From NCBI GenBank assembly GCA_002509745.1, contig DAWK01000090.1:6172-12341 (forward strand): a DNA stretch of 6,170 nt, in the 5' to 3' direction. Positions 1 through 6,170 of the stretch are shown here, piece by piece; the stretch's first letter is position 1, and every line of letters begins with the position of its first letter. The notes beneath the pieces were generated by a model. That model was given only the letters and a program-made list of their open reading frames with translations. It was not told the origin of the DNA and made no database searches. Source of the DNA: Methanobacteriaceae archaeon UBA349. GTDB taxonomy: Archaea; Methanobacteriota; Methanobacteria; Methanobacteriales; Methanobacteriaceae. The position numbers and the translations under genes were made by a program.

Positions 1-133
1 TATTAAAACTAAATAAATTATTAAATGGAGATAAGTAATAAGTCCTTTAATAGAGGTTTCCTATCTTAATAAGTCTGGTTAATGTTGTTTCAATCTTCCA
101 AAAACGTTATTTTAAGAAAAATAGACAAAGCAC

Positions 134-141
134 TTATAAAT
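134..141 (+). promoter_or_regulatory. Putative box A (TATA) promoter of the DsrH/E/F-FeS operon
   Basis: TTATAAAT is a good match to the archaeal TATA box. Transcription would start about 25 bases downstream, near 160-165, leaving a leader of roughly 50 bases before the ATG at 212. It is the best-placed box before the four-gene operon. The rest of bases 1-187 is AT-rich with no gene seen; the only other structure noted is a 9-base direct repeat (TAATAAGTC at 36-44 and 67-75), which could be chance. Confidence 0.5.
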
Positions 142-211
142 TAATTGACTACATTATCTTCCATAACAATCGCATTAGAAAGAATAATTGAAAATCATTG
201 ATGGAAACAAC

Positions 212-532
212 ATGCATATCGGATTCATATTAACCAAAAGCCCCTCAGAGCAGGGATTTATGACATTTATTGATTTTTCAAAATTATATATTAATAATGA
301 TCAAATTTCCATTTATCTTGTGGGAAACGGAGTTTACTGTGCCCGGAAAAGTTATTCTAATCCTGATTTAGAAATGCTCTTTAAAAGTTCAAAGGTTCAT
401 GTGTCGAGTAATGACCTTAAAACAAGGGGAATTGAAGATGAACAGATAAAAGAGGACTTTGTTGTGTTTTCTCAGTATGATAATATGATAAAAGATGTTA
501 TGGAGAATTTTAATCAAGTTGTTAGCTTTTAA
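212..532 (+). CDS. DsrE-superfamily protein, TusB/DsrH-like (putative sulfur-relay subunit)
   Basis: A small cytosolic protein of 106 residues from the ATG at 212. Its C-terminal half matches the TusB/DsrH pattern: a KVHV strand, then NDLKTRGI (like the E. coli TusB stretch NEDLIARGL), then an acidic stretch and a hydrophobic end, VVSF. The middle carries the family signature of a hydrophobic strand followed by GNGVY. In E. coli TusB is a non-catalytic subunit of the TusBCD complex, which passes persulfide sulfur to tRNA 2-thiouridine synthesis; here the role is inferred. Its single cysteine (residue 43) sits directly after GNGVY. An in-frame TTG at 188 would add eight residues. I prefer ATG 212 because the first beta strand (MHIGFILTKSP) starts there and there is no clear ribosome binding site before the TTG; the site before 212 is also weak. 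It is first in the operon, 14 bases before the next gene. Confidence 0.75.
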   Translation: MHIGFILTKSPSEQGFMTFIDFSKLYINNDQISIYLVGNGVYCARKSYSNPDLEMLFKSSKVHVSSNDLKTRGIEDEQIKEDFVVFSQYDNMIKDVMENFNQVVSF

Positions 533-546
533 ATTTAAAGAGTTAG

Positions 547-945
547 ATGATGAGAATGATGAGCAAACCCCATGAAGATTTATCCAATAAAAAATTCCTA
601 GTAATTGTGCTAGTGGATGGTCCTTACATCTCACAATATGCTGATATTGGATATAATATGGCTCAAACGGCTCTAGGCTTAGGATATGGAGTTAAAATAT
701 TCTTATACATGGATGGTGTACACATATTCCGAAAAGATCAGAACCCTCGTGTCCTTCCAAATATTTCCCAGAATTTTGAAGAATTAATAGAAAATGGTTG
801 TGAAATTAAAGCTTGTATAAGATGTGCGGATGCAAGAGGATACCTGGACAAATCACATTATTTAGACGGGGTTGAAATAACAAGCGTATATGATCTTGCA
901 GAATGGATGGATGAAAATAGTAAAGTTGTAATGTTGGGCAGTTAA
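547..945 (+). CDS. DsrE-superfamily protein, TusD/DsrE-like, with the conserved catalytic-type cysteine
   Basis: A 132-residue cytosolic protein and the only one of the three paralogues with the sulfur-carrying cysteine. The fold begins at about residue 15 (KKFLVIVLVDGPY), followed by FLYMDGVHI (52-60) and KACIRCADARG (88-98). Aligned by eye to E. coli TusD, C90 matches the active Cys78 (ICVAAALRRG). C85 and C93 add a C-x4-C-x2-C arrangement not typical of TusD, which could allow a disulfide or metal site. The end (VYDLAEWM, KVVML) also matches the TusD C-terminus. In bacteria this subunit takes persulfide sulfur from TusA or, in sulfur oxidisers, takes part in Dsr trafficking; the archaeal partner is unknown. 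The start is ambiguous among in-frame ATGs at 547, 550, 556 and 559, and all precede the fold. It lies 14 bases after the first gene and one base before the next. Confidence 0.8.
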   Translation: MMRMMSKPHEDLSNKKFLVIVLVDGPYISQYADIGYNMAQTALGLGYGVKIFLYMDGVHIFRKDQNPRVLPNISQNFEELIENGCEIKACIRCADARGYLDKSHYLDGVEITSVYDLAEWMDENSKVVMLGS

Positions 946-946
946 C

Positions 947-1300
947 ATGACCTCTTCATTAGTTATTATAGATAAAGCCCCTTATGGCCATGAAAATGCT
1001 TTAAGCGGAATTTATATTGCAATAGCAAGTTTAGATAAAGGAATTGATTCAGATGTTCTTTTAATGGGTGATGGTGTTTATGCCGCCCAAAAAAACCAAT
1101 TCTCAAAACAAACAATTGGTTATCCATCCGTAAGTGAATTAATATATTCCATGTTCCCTAATGGAACTTTATTTGTTCATTTAGACTCTTTAATTCAAAC
1201 AGGAATGGTATATGATGATTTGGTAGAAATTGCTGAACTCATTGATGGTAAAACTCTTTACGAACTTTCAAAATCAAAAAAACATATAATAAAAATTTAA
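947..1300 (+). CDS. DsrE-superfamily protein, TusC/DsrF-like, without cysteine
   Basis: A 117-residue cytosolic protein. The N-terminus, LVIIDKAPYGHENALSGI, matches the TusC start with its APHG motif, and LLMGDGVYAAQKNQ (38-51) is the family DGV signature. The C-terminal half has a VHLDSL strand-turn and ends in a hydrophobic strand (IIKI), as TusC and TusB do. It has no cysteine at all, which fits a structural rather than sulfur-carrying subunit of a TusBCD/DsrEFH-type heterohexamer. The ATG begins one base after the stop of the TusD-like gene, so translation is almost certainly coupled. TusC is favoured over TusB because of the APYG motif, but the two families are close. Confidence 0.75.
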   Translation: MTSSLVIIDKAPYGHENALSGIYIAIASLDKGIDSDVLLMGDGVYAAQKNQFSKQTIGYPSVSELIYSMFPNGTLFVHLDSLIQTGMVYDDLVEIAELIDGKTLYELSKSKKHIIKI

Positions 1301-1304
1301 GAGG
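1301..1304 (+). promoter_or_regulatory. Ribosome binding site of the Fe-S protein gene
   Basis: GAGG lies eight bases before the ATG at 1313 and decides between this start and the in-frame ATG at 1319. It is the clearest ribosome binding site in the operon. Confidence 0.6.
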
Positions 1305-1312
1305 CAGTTAAA

Positions 1313-1924
1313 ATGGAAATGAAAGAGTTAAAATATGATATTTTCGAAGATGGTGCACTAGTAAAAAGTGTTTCTATCACTAAGATAATGCCTTGCATGG
1401 CAGAAGAAGGTAGGGTTAAGCTGGCAATGCAACTTGATTCAACATTAGGTACTGTAATGCCCCTACTTATGGCTAAATTCCCCCCAGGAAATGTAAATTA
1501 CATTAAAAATAAAAAAATCCTAACACTAAATACACATAAACGGGTGATAACATTTTTTCCCTCAGGAAAGATCATGATGATGAACACCGTAGACCCTGAA
1601 GAAGGAATTGAAATAATTACAGAGTTTATGGAAAAAATAAATCAATGTTACCTGGAAAGTGAGAACGGAGATGCTGGTGAAGATCTATCGGGAAAATTAT
1701 CAAAAATAGGACCATTAAACCTTTATAACTGCCTACCTCAGACCAACTGCGAAGAATGTGGAACCGCTACCTGTATGGCATTTTCAATGAAGCTACTCTC
1801 TGGAGACAGCACCTTAGATCAGTGCAAACCTCTCCTCAATGCTGAGAACCAGGACAAACTGAATTCTTTGAAAGTGCTCCTAGGAGATCAACTTATGAAA
1901 ACCCTGGGATGGAAAGGAAGCTAG
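1313..1924 (+). CDS. [4Fe-4S] domain protein linked to the DsrE-like genes
   Basis: A 203-residue soluble protein of two parts. The C-terminal part (about 132-203) has the Fe-S domain also found in the corrinoid iron-sulfur protein large subunit of CO dehydrogenase/acetyl-CoA synthase (PF04060 type): C146-x2-C149-G-x3-C154, then C171-K-P-L. An extra C140 lies nearby. These four cysteines should bind one [4Fe-4S] cluster. The N-terminal part (about 5-112) is not a family I can name; it has C28 and a strand-rich section, VITFFPSGKIMMM (78-90), then an acidic helix. That strand pair plus helix resembles one half of a TBP-like repeat, but this is only pattern similarity. It is last in the operon, 12 bases after the TusC-like gene and just before a terminator. 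The likely role is electron or sulfur transfer with the DsrE-like proteins; this is inference from gene order. It is not a CO dehydrogenase subunit: it is far too short and lacks the TIM-barrel and corrinoid domains. Confidence 0.75.
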   Translation: MEMKELKYDIFEDGALVKSVSITKIMPCMAEEGRVKLAMQLDSTLGTVMPLLMAKFPPGNVNYIKNKKILTLNTHKRVITFFPSGKIMMMNTVDPEEGIEIITEFMEKINQCYLESENGDAGEDLSGKLSKIGPLNLYNCLPQTNCEECGTATCMAFSMKLLSGDSTLDQCKPLLNAENQDKLNSLKVLLGDQLMKTLGWKGS

Positions 1925-1937
1925 TAAATATTTAAGA

Positions 1938-1951
1938 CTTATTTTTTTTAG
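1938..1951 (+). terminator. U-run terminator of the DsrH/E/F-FeS operon
   Basis: CTTATTTTTTTTAG, with T8 at 1942-1949, begins 14 bases after the stop codon. Archaeal RNA polymerase terminates at such runs without a strong hairpin. A second short run, TTTTTTAAAAAA at 1976-1987, could act as a backup on either strand. Confidence 0.6.
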
Positions 1952-2109
1952 TAGATATTATATAATTCCTGATAATTTTTTAAAAAAGGTTCCTAGTTAT
2001 GCTCAAGAAGATTTTCAAAACAAATAAATATGCTATTAAATTTAGTAAACATTTAAAGTAATGCTGGTTTTATTTAAAATAATATATTAATTAAAATTCT
2101 ATATAATTT
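1952..2109. other. AT-rich convergent intergenic stretch
   Basis: No convincing gene is seen here. A 20-codon plus-strand ORF (1999-2061, lysine-rich, weak AGG upstream) lies behind the terminator and has no recognisable features. Confidence 0.5.
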
Positions 2110-2117
2110 AAAAAAAA
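2110..2117 (-). terminator. U-run terminator of the PUA/arfB unit
   Basis: A8 on the plus strand gives U8 in a minus-strand transcript, 28 bases past the arfB stop. It is the expected archaeal terminator type and sits opposite the plus-strand terminator of the converging operon. Confidence 0.55.
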
Positions 2118-2144
2118 TAACTAAATGGAATATTAGTCTTTAAA

Positions 2145-2858
2145 CTAATAATAATCTTCTTCATCAGACTCTATTAATTTCCTAACATCTTTTTCAATGC
2201 TGGTCAGGGCCTTATCAATTAAGCTCTGGCCTAAAACTGGATCTAAACATATTCCCTCTTTTTCTAATAGCTGAGCACCTTTTTCAATGCCTTTATCTTT
2301 GGCTCGGGCCTCAGTAAATCCTACCATGCCCACTTCACCGTATTCATTAATATTGCAATGCTCTTTCAGTTTTCTCTCATCAACCAGACCTAAAATCATT
2401 CCCATGGAAAGTTCACCTGAACCGGCATGAGGCCCTTCAATTTCCACGATTTTATTATTAAAAACTATTTTAAGATCCAGTTCTTCTTCTAAATCTTTTA
2501 AATAATCTTTAACTGGAACATTTCCACCGTGTCCATTCACAATAACTATTTTTTCTAGTTGTAAGCATTTTTTAGCAGATTTAAGGGTAGGTTTTAATCG
2601 TTGTTCTACCAATTCCTCTACTGAAATGTGTATGCCGTGTTTTATATAAGGAAATTCAGTGGCGGCATATAAAACACCTAAAAACTTGGCACCTGTTTGA
2701 AATGAGGCCTCTAGTGCCATATATGATGCAATTTTAGCATCAGTATCAATAGGTAGGGCGGCCCCATGATTTTCCAGATGTGAACCAAGGGCCAATATCC
2801 CAATTTGATGCACTTCTGGTGAAATTACATTTCCAGATTCATAACGAAGTTGTACCAT
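2145..2858 (-). CDS. arfB: 2-amino-5-formylamino-6-ribosylaminopyrimidin-4(3H)-one 5'-phosphate deformylase
   Basis: A creatininase-superfamily enzyme of 237 residues, close to the usual ArfB length. In archaeal riboflavin and F420 synthesis ArfB removes formate from the pyrimidine made by GTP cyclohydrolase III, giving 2,5-diamino-6-ribosylamino-4(3H)-pyrimidinone 5'-phosphate; the family enzyme uses Fe(II). The metal-site pattern is complete: E29 and H31 in [16 protein letters not shown] with D40, then VNGHGGN with H110, then PHAGSGE with H144 and E149. The ArfB-specific tract [17 protein letters not shown] (175-191) separates it from creatininase and MftE. The ATG at 2858 has GGTG five bases upstream. 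It lies 81 bases after the PUA gene on the same strand, with no terminator between them, so the two may be cotranscribed, although a TATA box also lies in the gap. No other riboflavin or F420 gene is in the window. Confidence 0.88.
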   Translation of the reverse strand: MVQLRYESGNVISPEVHQIGILALGSHLENHGAALPIDTDAKIASYMALEASFQTGAKFLGVLYAATEFPYIKHGIHISVEELVEQRLKPTLKSAKKCLQLEKIVIVNGHGGNVPVKDYLKDLEEELDLKIVFNNKIVEIEGPHAGSGELSMGMILGLVDERKLKEHCNINEYGEVGMVGFTEARAKDKGIEKGAQLLEKEGICLDPVLGQSLIDKALTSIEKDVRKLIESDEEDYY

Positions 2859-2863
2859 TAAAA

Positions 2864-2867
2864 CACC
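2864..2867 (-). promoter_or_regulatory. Ribosome binding site of arfB
   Basis: CACC on the plus strand reads GGTG upstream of the ATG, in the context GGTGTTTTAATG. The spacing is five bases. It matches the leader of the upstream PUA gene almost base for base. Confidence 0.65.
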
Positions 2868-2888
2868 ATTAAAATATGTTTATTTTTA

Positions 2889-2898
2889 ATTTATATGG
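2889..2898 (-). promoter_or_regulatory. Possible box A (TATA) promoter of arfB
   Basis: The minus strand reads CCATATAAAT, with an A/C-rich stretch (AAACC) just upstream as in a BRE. A start of transcription about 25 bases downstream would leave roughly 10 bases before the ATG, just enough for the GGTG site. It would make arfB independent of, or additional to, transcription from the PUA gene. Confidence 0.4.
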
Positions 2899-2939
2899 TT
2901 TAAATACAAGTTATATCCCATATTCATTTATATCATATA

Positions 2940-3416
2940 TTAAATTTCTAAATCCCAGATAGGATCTCCAATAAAATGAATGGTTGTTACAGCCTTTCCT
3001 TTATTATTTTCCACCATTTCTGACCCACTTATTAATGATATGCCCACTGCCAGTGGTTTTCGATGAGTTTCATCAATCACTACTACCACATCGCCTTCTA
3101 TTAGGTCGGGATCTGCATCAACTATACCGGGACTCATTACATCCGCGCCATTGGCCATGAACCTTACGGCCCCCATATCTACCACGACGTATTTTGATTT
3201 CAGGTCCATGGTAAGTGCGGCCTTTAATGTGGGGAATGGCTTATTATCCACTAACATAACTTGTGGCTGACCATCAACCAAAACAATAGGATATGGTTCC
3301 GCTTCCAACATTTCTATTTTAGCTTTTGAAGGGATAAGGAATGAGTAATCTCCTAATTCTTCGGTTATCTTTTTCAATTTCTTTTTCTGAAGATGGTATC
3401 TTTTTCTAATCTTCAA
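2940..3416 (-). CDS. PUA-domain RNA-binding protein, MCT-1/Tma20-like
   Basis: A 158-residue protein with a lysine/arginine-rich N-terminus ([15 protein letters not shown]), an MCT-1-type N-terminal domain to about residue 75 including PFPTLKAAL, and a C-terminal PUA domain (about 77-155). The PUA shows [20 protein letters not shown] (79-98), [15 protein letters not shown] and [18 protein letters not shown]. The same blocks occur in human MCTS1 ([20 protein letters not shown]; the ending GLW), so I place it in the MCT-1/Tma20 group. In eukaryotes these act with DENR at the ribosome in reinitiation and recycling; the archaeal role is inferred as RNA or ribosome binding. The start is TTG, supported by AGGTG six bases upstream and by the family N-terminus. 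It is the first gene of a minus-strand pair with arfB and is divergent from the PAS gene. Confidence 0.82.
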   Translation of the reverse strand: MKIRKRYHLQKKKLKKITEELGDYSFLIPSKAKIEMLEAEPYPIVLVDGQPQVMLVDNKPFPTLKAALTMDLKSKYVVVDMGAVRFMANGADVMSPGIVDADPDLIEGDVVVVIDETHRKPLAVGISLISGSEMVENNKGKAVTTIHFIGDPIWDLEI

Positions 3417-3422
3417 TTAAAA

Positions 3423-3427
3423 CACCT
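3423..3427 (-). promoter_or_regulatory. Ribosome binding site that decides the TTG start of the PUA gene
   Basis: CACCT on the plus strand reads AGGTG six bases before the TTG at 3416, in the context AGGTGTTTTAATTG. It pairs well with the archaeal 16S 3' end and makes TTG the likely start, since no ATG lies near the family N-terminus. Confidence 0.65.
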
Positions 3428-3592
3428 GATATAATATATTTAAATTTCAATGGATTACTATGAACTGATTTTGTTCATTTTACTTATAATTTGTTTAAAA
3501 CTCTAAAATTATATATTATTTTGTTTTTTCTTGTTTATTAATCATTTCTTAAAATATAATTAGATTTTGCAAGGTTAAAATTCAAAATATTA

Positions 3593-3688
3593 GGGGGAAT
3601 TTGGATGAAATCAATTTTATTAAATTACCTTATTTTTTTTATTAGATCTATGATTTATGGAGATAACTTTATGTCTGAAAGACTATAA
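3593..3688 (+). other. GGGGG-led 27-codon mini-ORF, possible leader peptide or gene remnant
   Basis: GGGGG at 3593-3597 lies seven bases before the ATG at 3605. That ATG opens a 27-residue hydrophobic, basic peptide (MKSILLNYLIFFIRS, then MIYGDNFMSERL) ending in TAA at 3686-3688. A T8 run identical in context to the operon terminator lies inside it. It could be a leader, a small gene or the decayed start of a larger gene. No family was recognised, and coding status is unproven. Confidence 0.25.
3629..3641 (+). terminator. Terminator-like U-run in the intergenic region
   Basis: CTTATTTTTTTTA is identical to the sequence that ends the first operon (1938-1950). Here no annotated gene precedes it. 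If it is active, any plus-strand transcript starting upstream would end before the PAS gene, which argues that the PAS gene uses its own promoter. Confidence 0.3.
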
Positions 3689-3693
3689 TTTAT

Positions 3694-3723
3694 TTAATAC
3701 AATTAAGTGAATTAATGTATTAA
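3694..3723. repeat. Imperfect inverted repeat upstream of the PAS gene
   Basis: The arms TTAATACAATTAA (3694-3706) and TTAATGTATTAA (3712-3723) pair over 12 bases with one extra A, around a five-base centre (GTGAA). It sits about 80-110 bases upstream of the PAS gene start and 28 bases before a candidate TATA box, a reasonable place for a regulator site. The sequence is nearly all A/T, so chance cannot be excluded. Confidence 0.35.
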
Positions 3724-3750
3724 TTATAATTGGATTGTCAAAAAATATAA

Positions 3751-3760
3751 CTATATTTAA
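3751..3760 (+). promoter_or_regulatory. Possible box A (TATA) promoter of the PAS gene
   Basis: CTATATTTAA is TATA-like; transcription would start near 3780, giving a leader of about 24 bases to the TTG at 3804. Several other A/T boxes lie nearby, so this choice is weak. The rest of 3428-3803 is AT-rich and holds the mini-ORF and inverted repeat listed separately. A candidate minus-strand TATA box for the PUA gene lies near 3507-3518 (AATATATAAT on that strand). Confidence 0.35.
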
Positions 3761-3803
3761 TGCTATGACTGAATTAAGCTAATTATATTCACCATATCTA
3801 TAA

Positions 3804-5282
<1,479 letters not shown>

Positions 5283-5302
5283 AATAAGAGTTATGGCTTA
5301 TT
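5283..5302 (+). other. Weak stem-loop just after the PAS gene stop
   Basis: AATAAG (5283-5288) and CTTATT (5297-5302) can pair over six bases around an eight-base loop, starting directly after the stop codon. No T-run follows, so it is a poor terminator by itself. No convincing U-run terminator for the PAS gene was found in 5283-5397. Confidence 0.25.
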
Positions 5303-5397
5303 GAATTATTTATAACAGATTATGTATTCTTAAGTGGTGGAAAGATTAGTAAAAAAAATTATATAATAATTCTAGAATAAAGCATTTAATAAACCAT

Positions 5398-5424
5398 ATT
5401 TAAATAAAATCATTTTATTTAAAT
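5398..5424. repeat. Perfect 27-base A/T palindrome between convergent genes
   Basis: The arms ATTTAAATAAAAT (5398-5410) and ATTTTATTTAAAT (5412-5424) are perfectly complementary around a single C at 5411. It lies roughly midway between the PAS gene and the converging trkA-like gene. As RNA it could form a long A/U hairpin from either strand (a two-way terminator); as DNA it could bind a dimeric protein. The rest of 5283-5581 is AT-rich with no gene seen; an A8 run at 5351-5358 would be a U8 run for minus-strand transcripts, but it is 220 bases past the trkA-like stop. Confidence 0.6.
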
Positions 5425-5581
5425 TTAATTAATAACATTAATTATGTATATAAAAATGGGTTTATGCAGTTTTAGGATTTTAAGTATTCAATAAATCGTA
5501 GGTGTATTGAGATTTGTCTTCTGGGTATTTAGGAGATTTATAGTAATATTTATTAGAATATTTAGTTAGGATAATATTTAT

Positions 5582-6170
5582 TTAGGAAGTGAACATTTCT
5601 TCAACTTTTTTTATGGCCTTTGTTTTTACCAGAATCGATATTTTACAACCTTCTTTTAAAGTGGTCTTTTTATCAGGAATTATGATGTCGTCCTTTTCAT
5701 GCAAGGCACTTATAATAAAATTTTTTGTAGGACTTACATCGCTGACTTTTTTATTAAACATTTTTTTATTGGTTACCGTAATATCTAATAATTCAGCGTT
5801 TCCCTTACCTATAATCACTAAGTCTGCTATTTTAGGCCTAATTATAAGTCTTTCGAGATAACTTGCTGCAGTAAGTTCTGGATTAACTACAAAGTCAATA
5901 CCTACCTTTTTGAAAGCTTCTTTGTGACTTGGTTCACTTACTCGAGCAATAACCTTGGGAACATCATAATTCTTAACCAGTATACATGCCAGGAGGTTGG
6001 CTTCATCGTTCCCGGTAGCAGCAACAAAAACATCAGCATTTTTTATATTTACTTCTTCAAGAATTTTAGTTTCGGTCCCATTTCCACAAATAACCAGTGC
6101 ATCTAATTTATTCACTACACTATGGGATAAGTTTTCATCTTTTTCAATAATAGTTACATCCTGATCATCA
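5582..6170 (-). CDS. TrkA-type RCK protein, potassium transport regulation (5' end outside window)
   Basis: A partial gene with 195 residues visible. The reading frame stays open to the window edge: residues before the GTG at 6115 read [18 protein letters not shown], which is the second strand of the TrkA-N Rossmann fold with its acidic NAD-ribose-binding end. The true start, and the GxGxxG loop, must therefore lie beyond 6170, and the GTG is internal. The TrkA-N part continues with CGNGTE (usually GDGT; here N replaces D), [30 protein letters not shown] and [14 protein letters not shown] [22 protein letters not shown]. The TrkA-C part (about the last 80 residues) has [10 protein letters not shown] and [21 protein letters not shown]. 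Such proteins form rings that gate TrkH/TrkG-type K+ uptake in response to NAD(H) or nucleotides. No transporter gene is visible. It converges on the PAS gene. Confidence 0.88.
   Translation of the reverse strand, partial: DDQDVTIIEKDENLSHSVVNKLDALVICGNGTETKILEEVNIKNADVFVAATGNDEANLLACILVKNYDVPKVIARVSEPSHKEAFKKVGIDFVVNPELTAASYLERLIIRPKIADLVIIGKGNAELLDITVTNKKMFNKKVSDVSPTKNFIISALHEKDDIIIPDKKTTLKEGCKISILVKTKAIKKVEEMFTS

Noticed and set aside
36..75. Direct repeat TAATAAGTC (36-44 and 67-75)
   Set aside because: Two nine-base copies in A/T-rich spacer are compatible with chance; there is no regular array, so it is not a CRISPR or attachment site.
389..634. Minus-strand 81-codon ORF
   Set aside because: It lies antisense across the TusB-like/TusD-like junction, both of which have clear family motifs; no recognisable protein.
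1313..1924. CO dehydrogenase/acetyl-CoA synthase subunit
   Set aside because: Only the small four-cysteine cluster domain is shared; the barrel and corrinoid-binding parts are absent and the neighbours are DsrE-like genes.
1999..2061. 20-codon lysine-rich ORF after the first operon
   Set aside because: It lies behind a good terminator, has only a weak AGG upstream and no recognisable feature; a run of A/T codons explains it.
5589..5861. Plus-strand 90-codon hydrophobic ORF
   Set aside because: It is antisense to the TrkA-C part of the trkA-like gene; the hydrophobic look comes from reading A/T-rich antisense codons.
5924..6106. Plus-strand 60-codon ORF
   Set aside because: It is antisense to the conserved TrkA-N domain and has no supporting signals.

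Overview
The window is AT-rich and looks archaeal, most likely from a methanogen of the Methanobacteriales (Methanobacterium-like). The evidence is an ArfB-type creatininase-superfamily deformylase of the archaeal riboflavin/F420 pathway, an archaeal MCT-1/Tma20-like PUA protein, TATA-type promoter boxes, U-run terminators without strong hairpins, GGTG-type ribosome binding sites, and a multi-PAS protein of the kind common in these methanogens. The species assignment is inference.

Layout. (1) 1-211: AT-rich leader with one good TATA box. (2) 212-1924, plus strand: a tight four-gene operon. Three small genes encode DsrE-superfamily proteins that resemble, in order, TusB/DsrH, TusD/DsrE and TusC/DsrF. 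The fourth encodes a protein with a C-terminal four-cysteine [4Fe-4S] domain and an unassigned N-terminal domain. A U8 terminator follows. (3) 1925-2144: convergent intergenic region with terminators for both strands. (4) 3416-2145, minus strand: a PUA-domain protein followed by arfB, both with nearly identical ribosome-binding leaders. (5) 3417-3803: a 387-base divergent intergenic region with an imperfect inverted repeat, a GGGGG-led mini-ORF and a terminator-like U-run. (6) 3804-5282, plus strand: a four-PAS-domain protein with no output domain, whose two central PAS domains are a tandem duplication. (7) 5283-5581: AT-rich convergent intergenic region with a perfect 13-base-arm palindrome. 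(8) 5582-6170, minus strand: a TrkA-type RCK potassium-channel/transporter regulatory protein whose 5' end lies beyond the window.

How the genes may work together. The first operon is the most interesting part. It carries a complete TusBCD/DsrEFH-like set, with the catalytic cysteine conserved only in the TusD-like member, coupled to an Fe-S protein instead of the TusA/TusE or dissimilatory sulfite reductase partners known in bacteria. This suggests an archaeal sulfur-relay or sulfur-handling complex with a redox partner. The PUA/arfB pair, the PAS sensor and TrkA look like separate housekeeping or regulatory units. No RNA genes, transposons or CRISPR arrays were seen.
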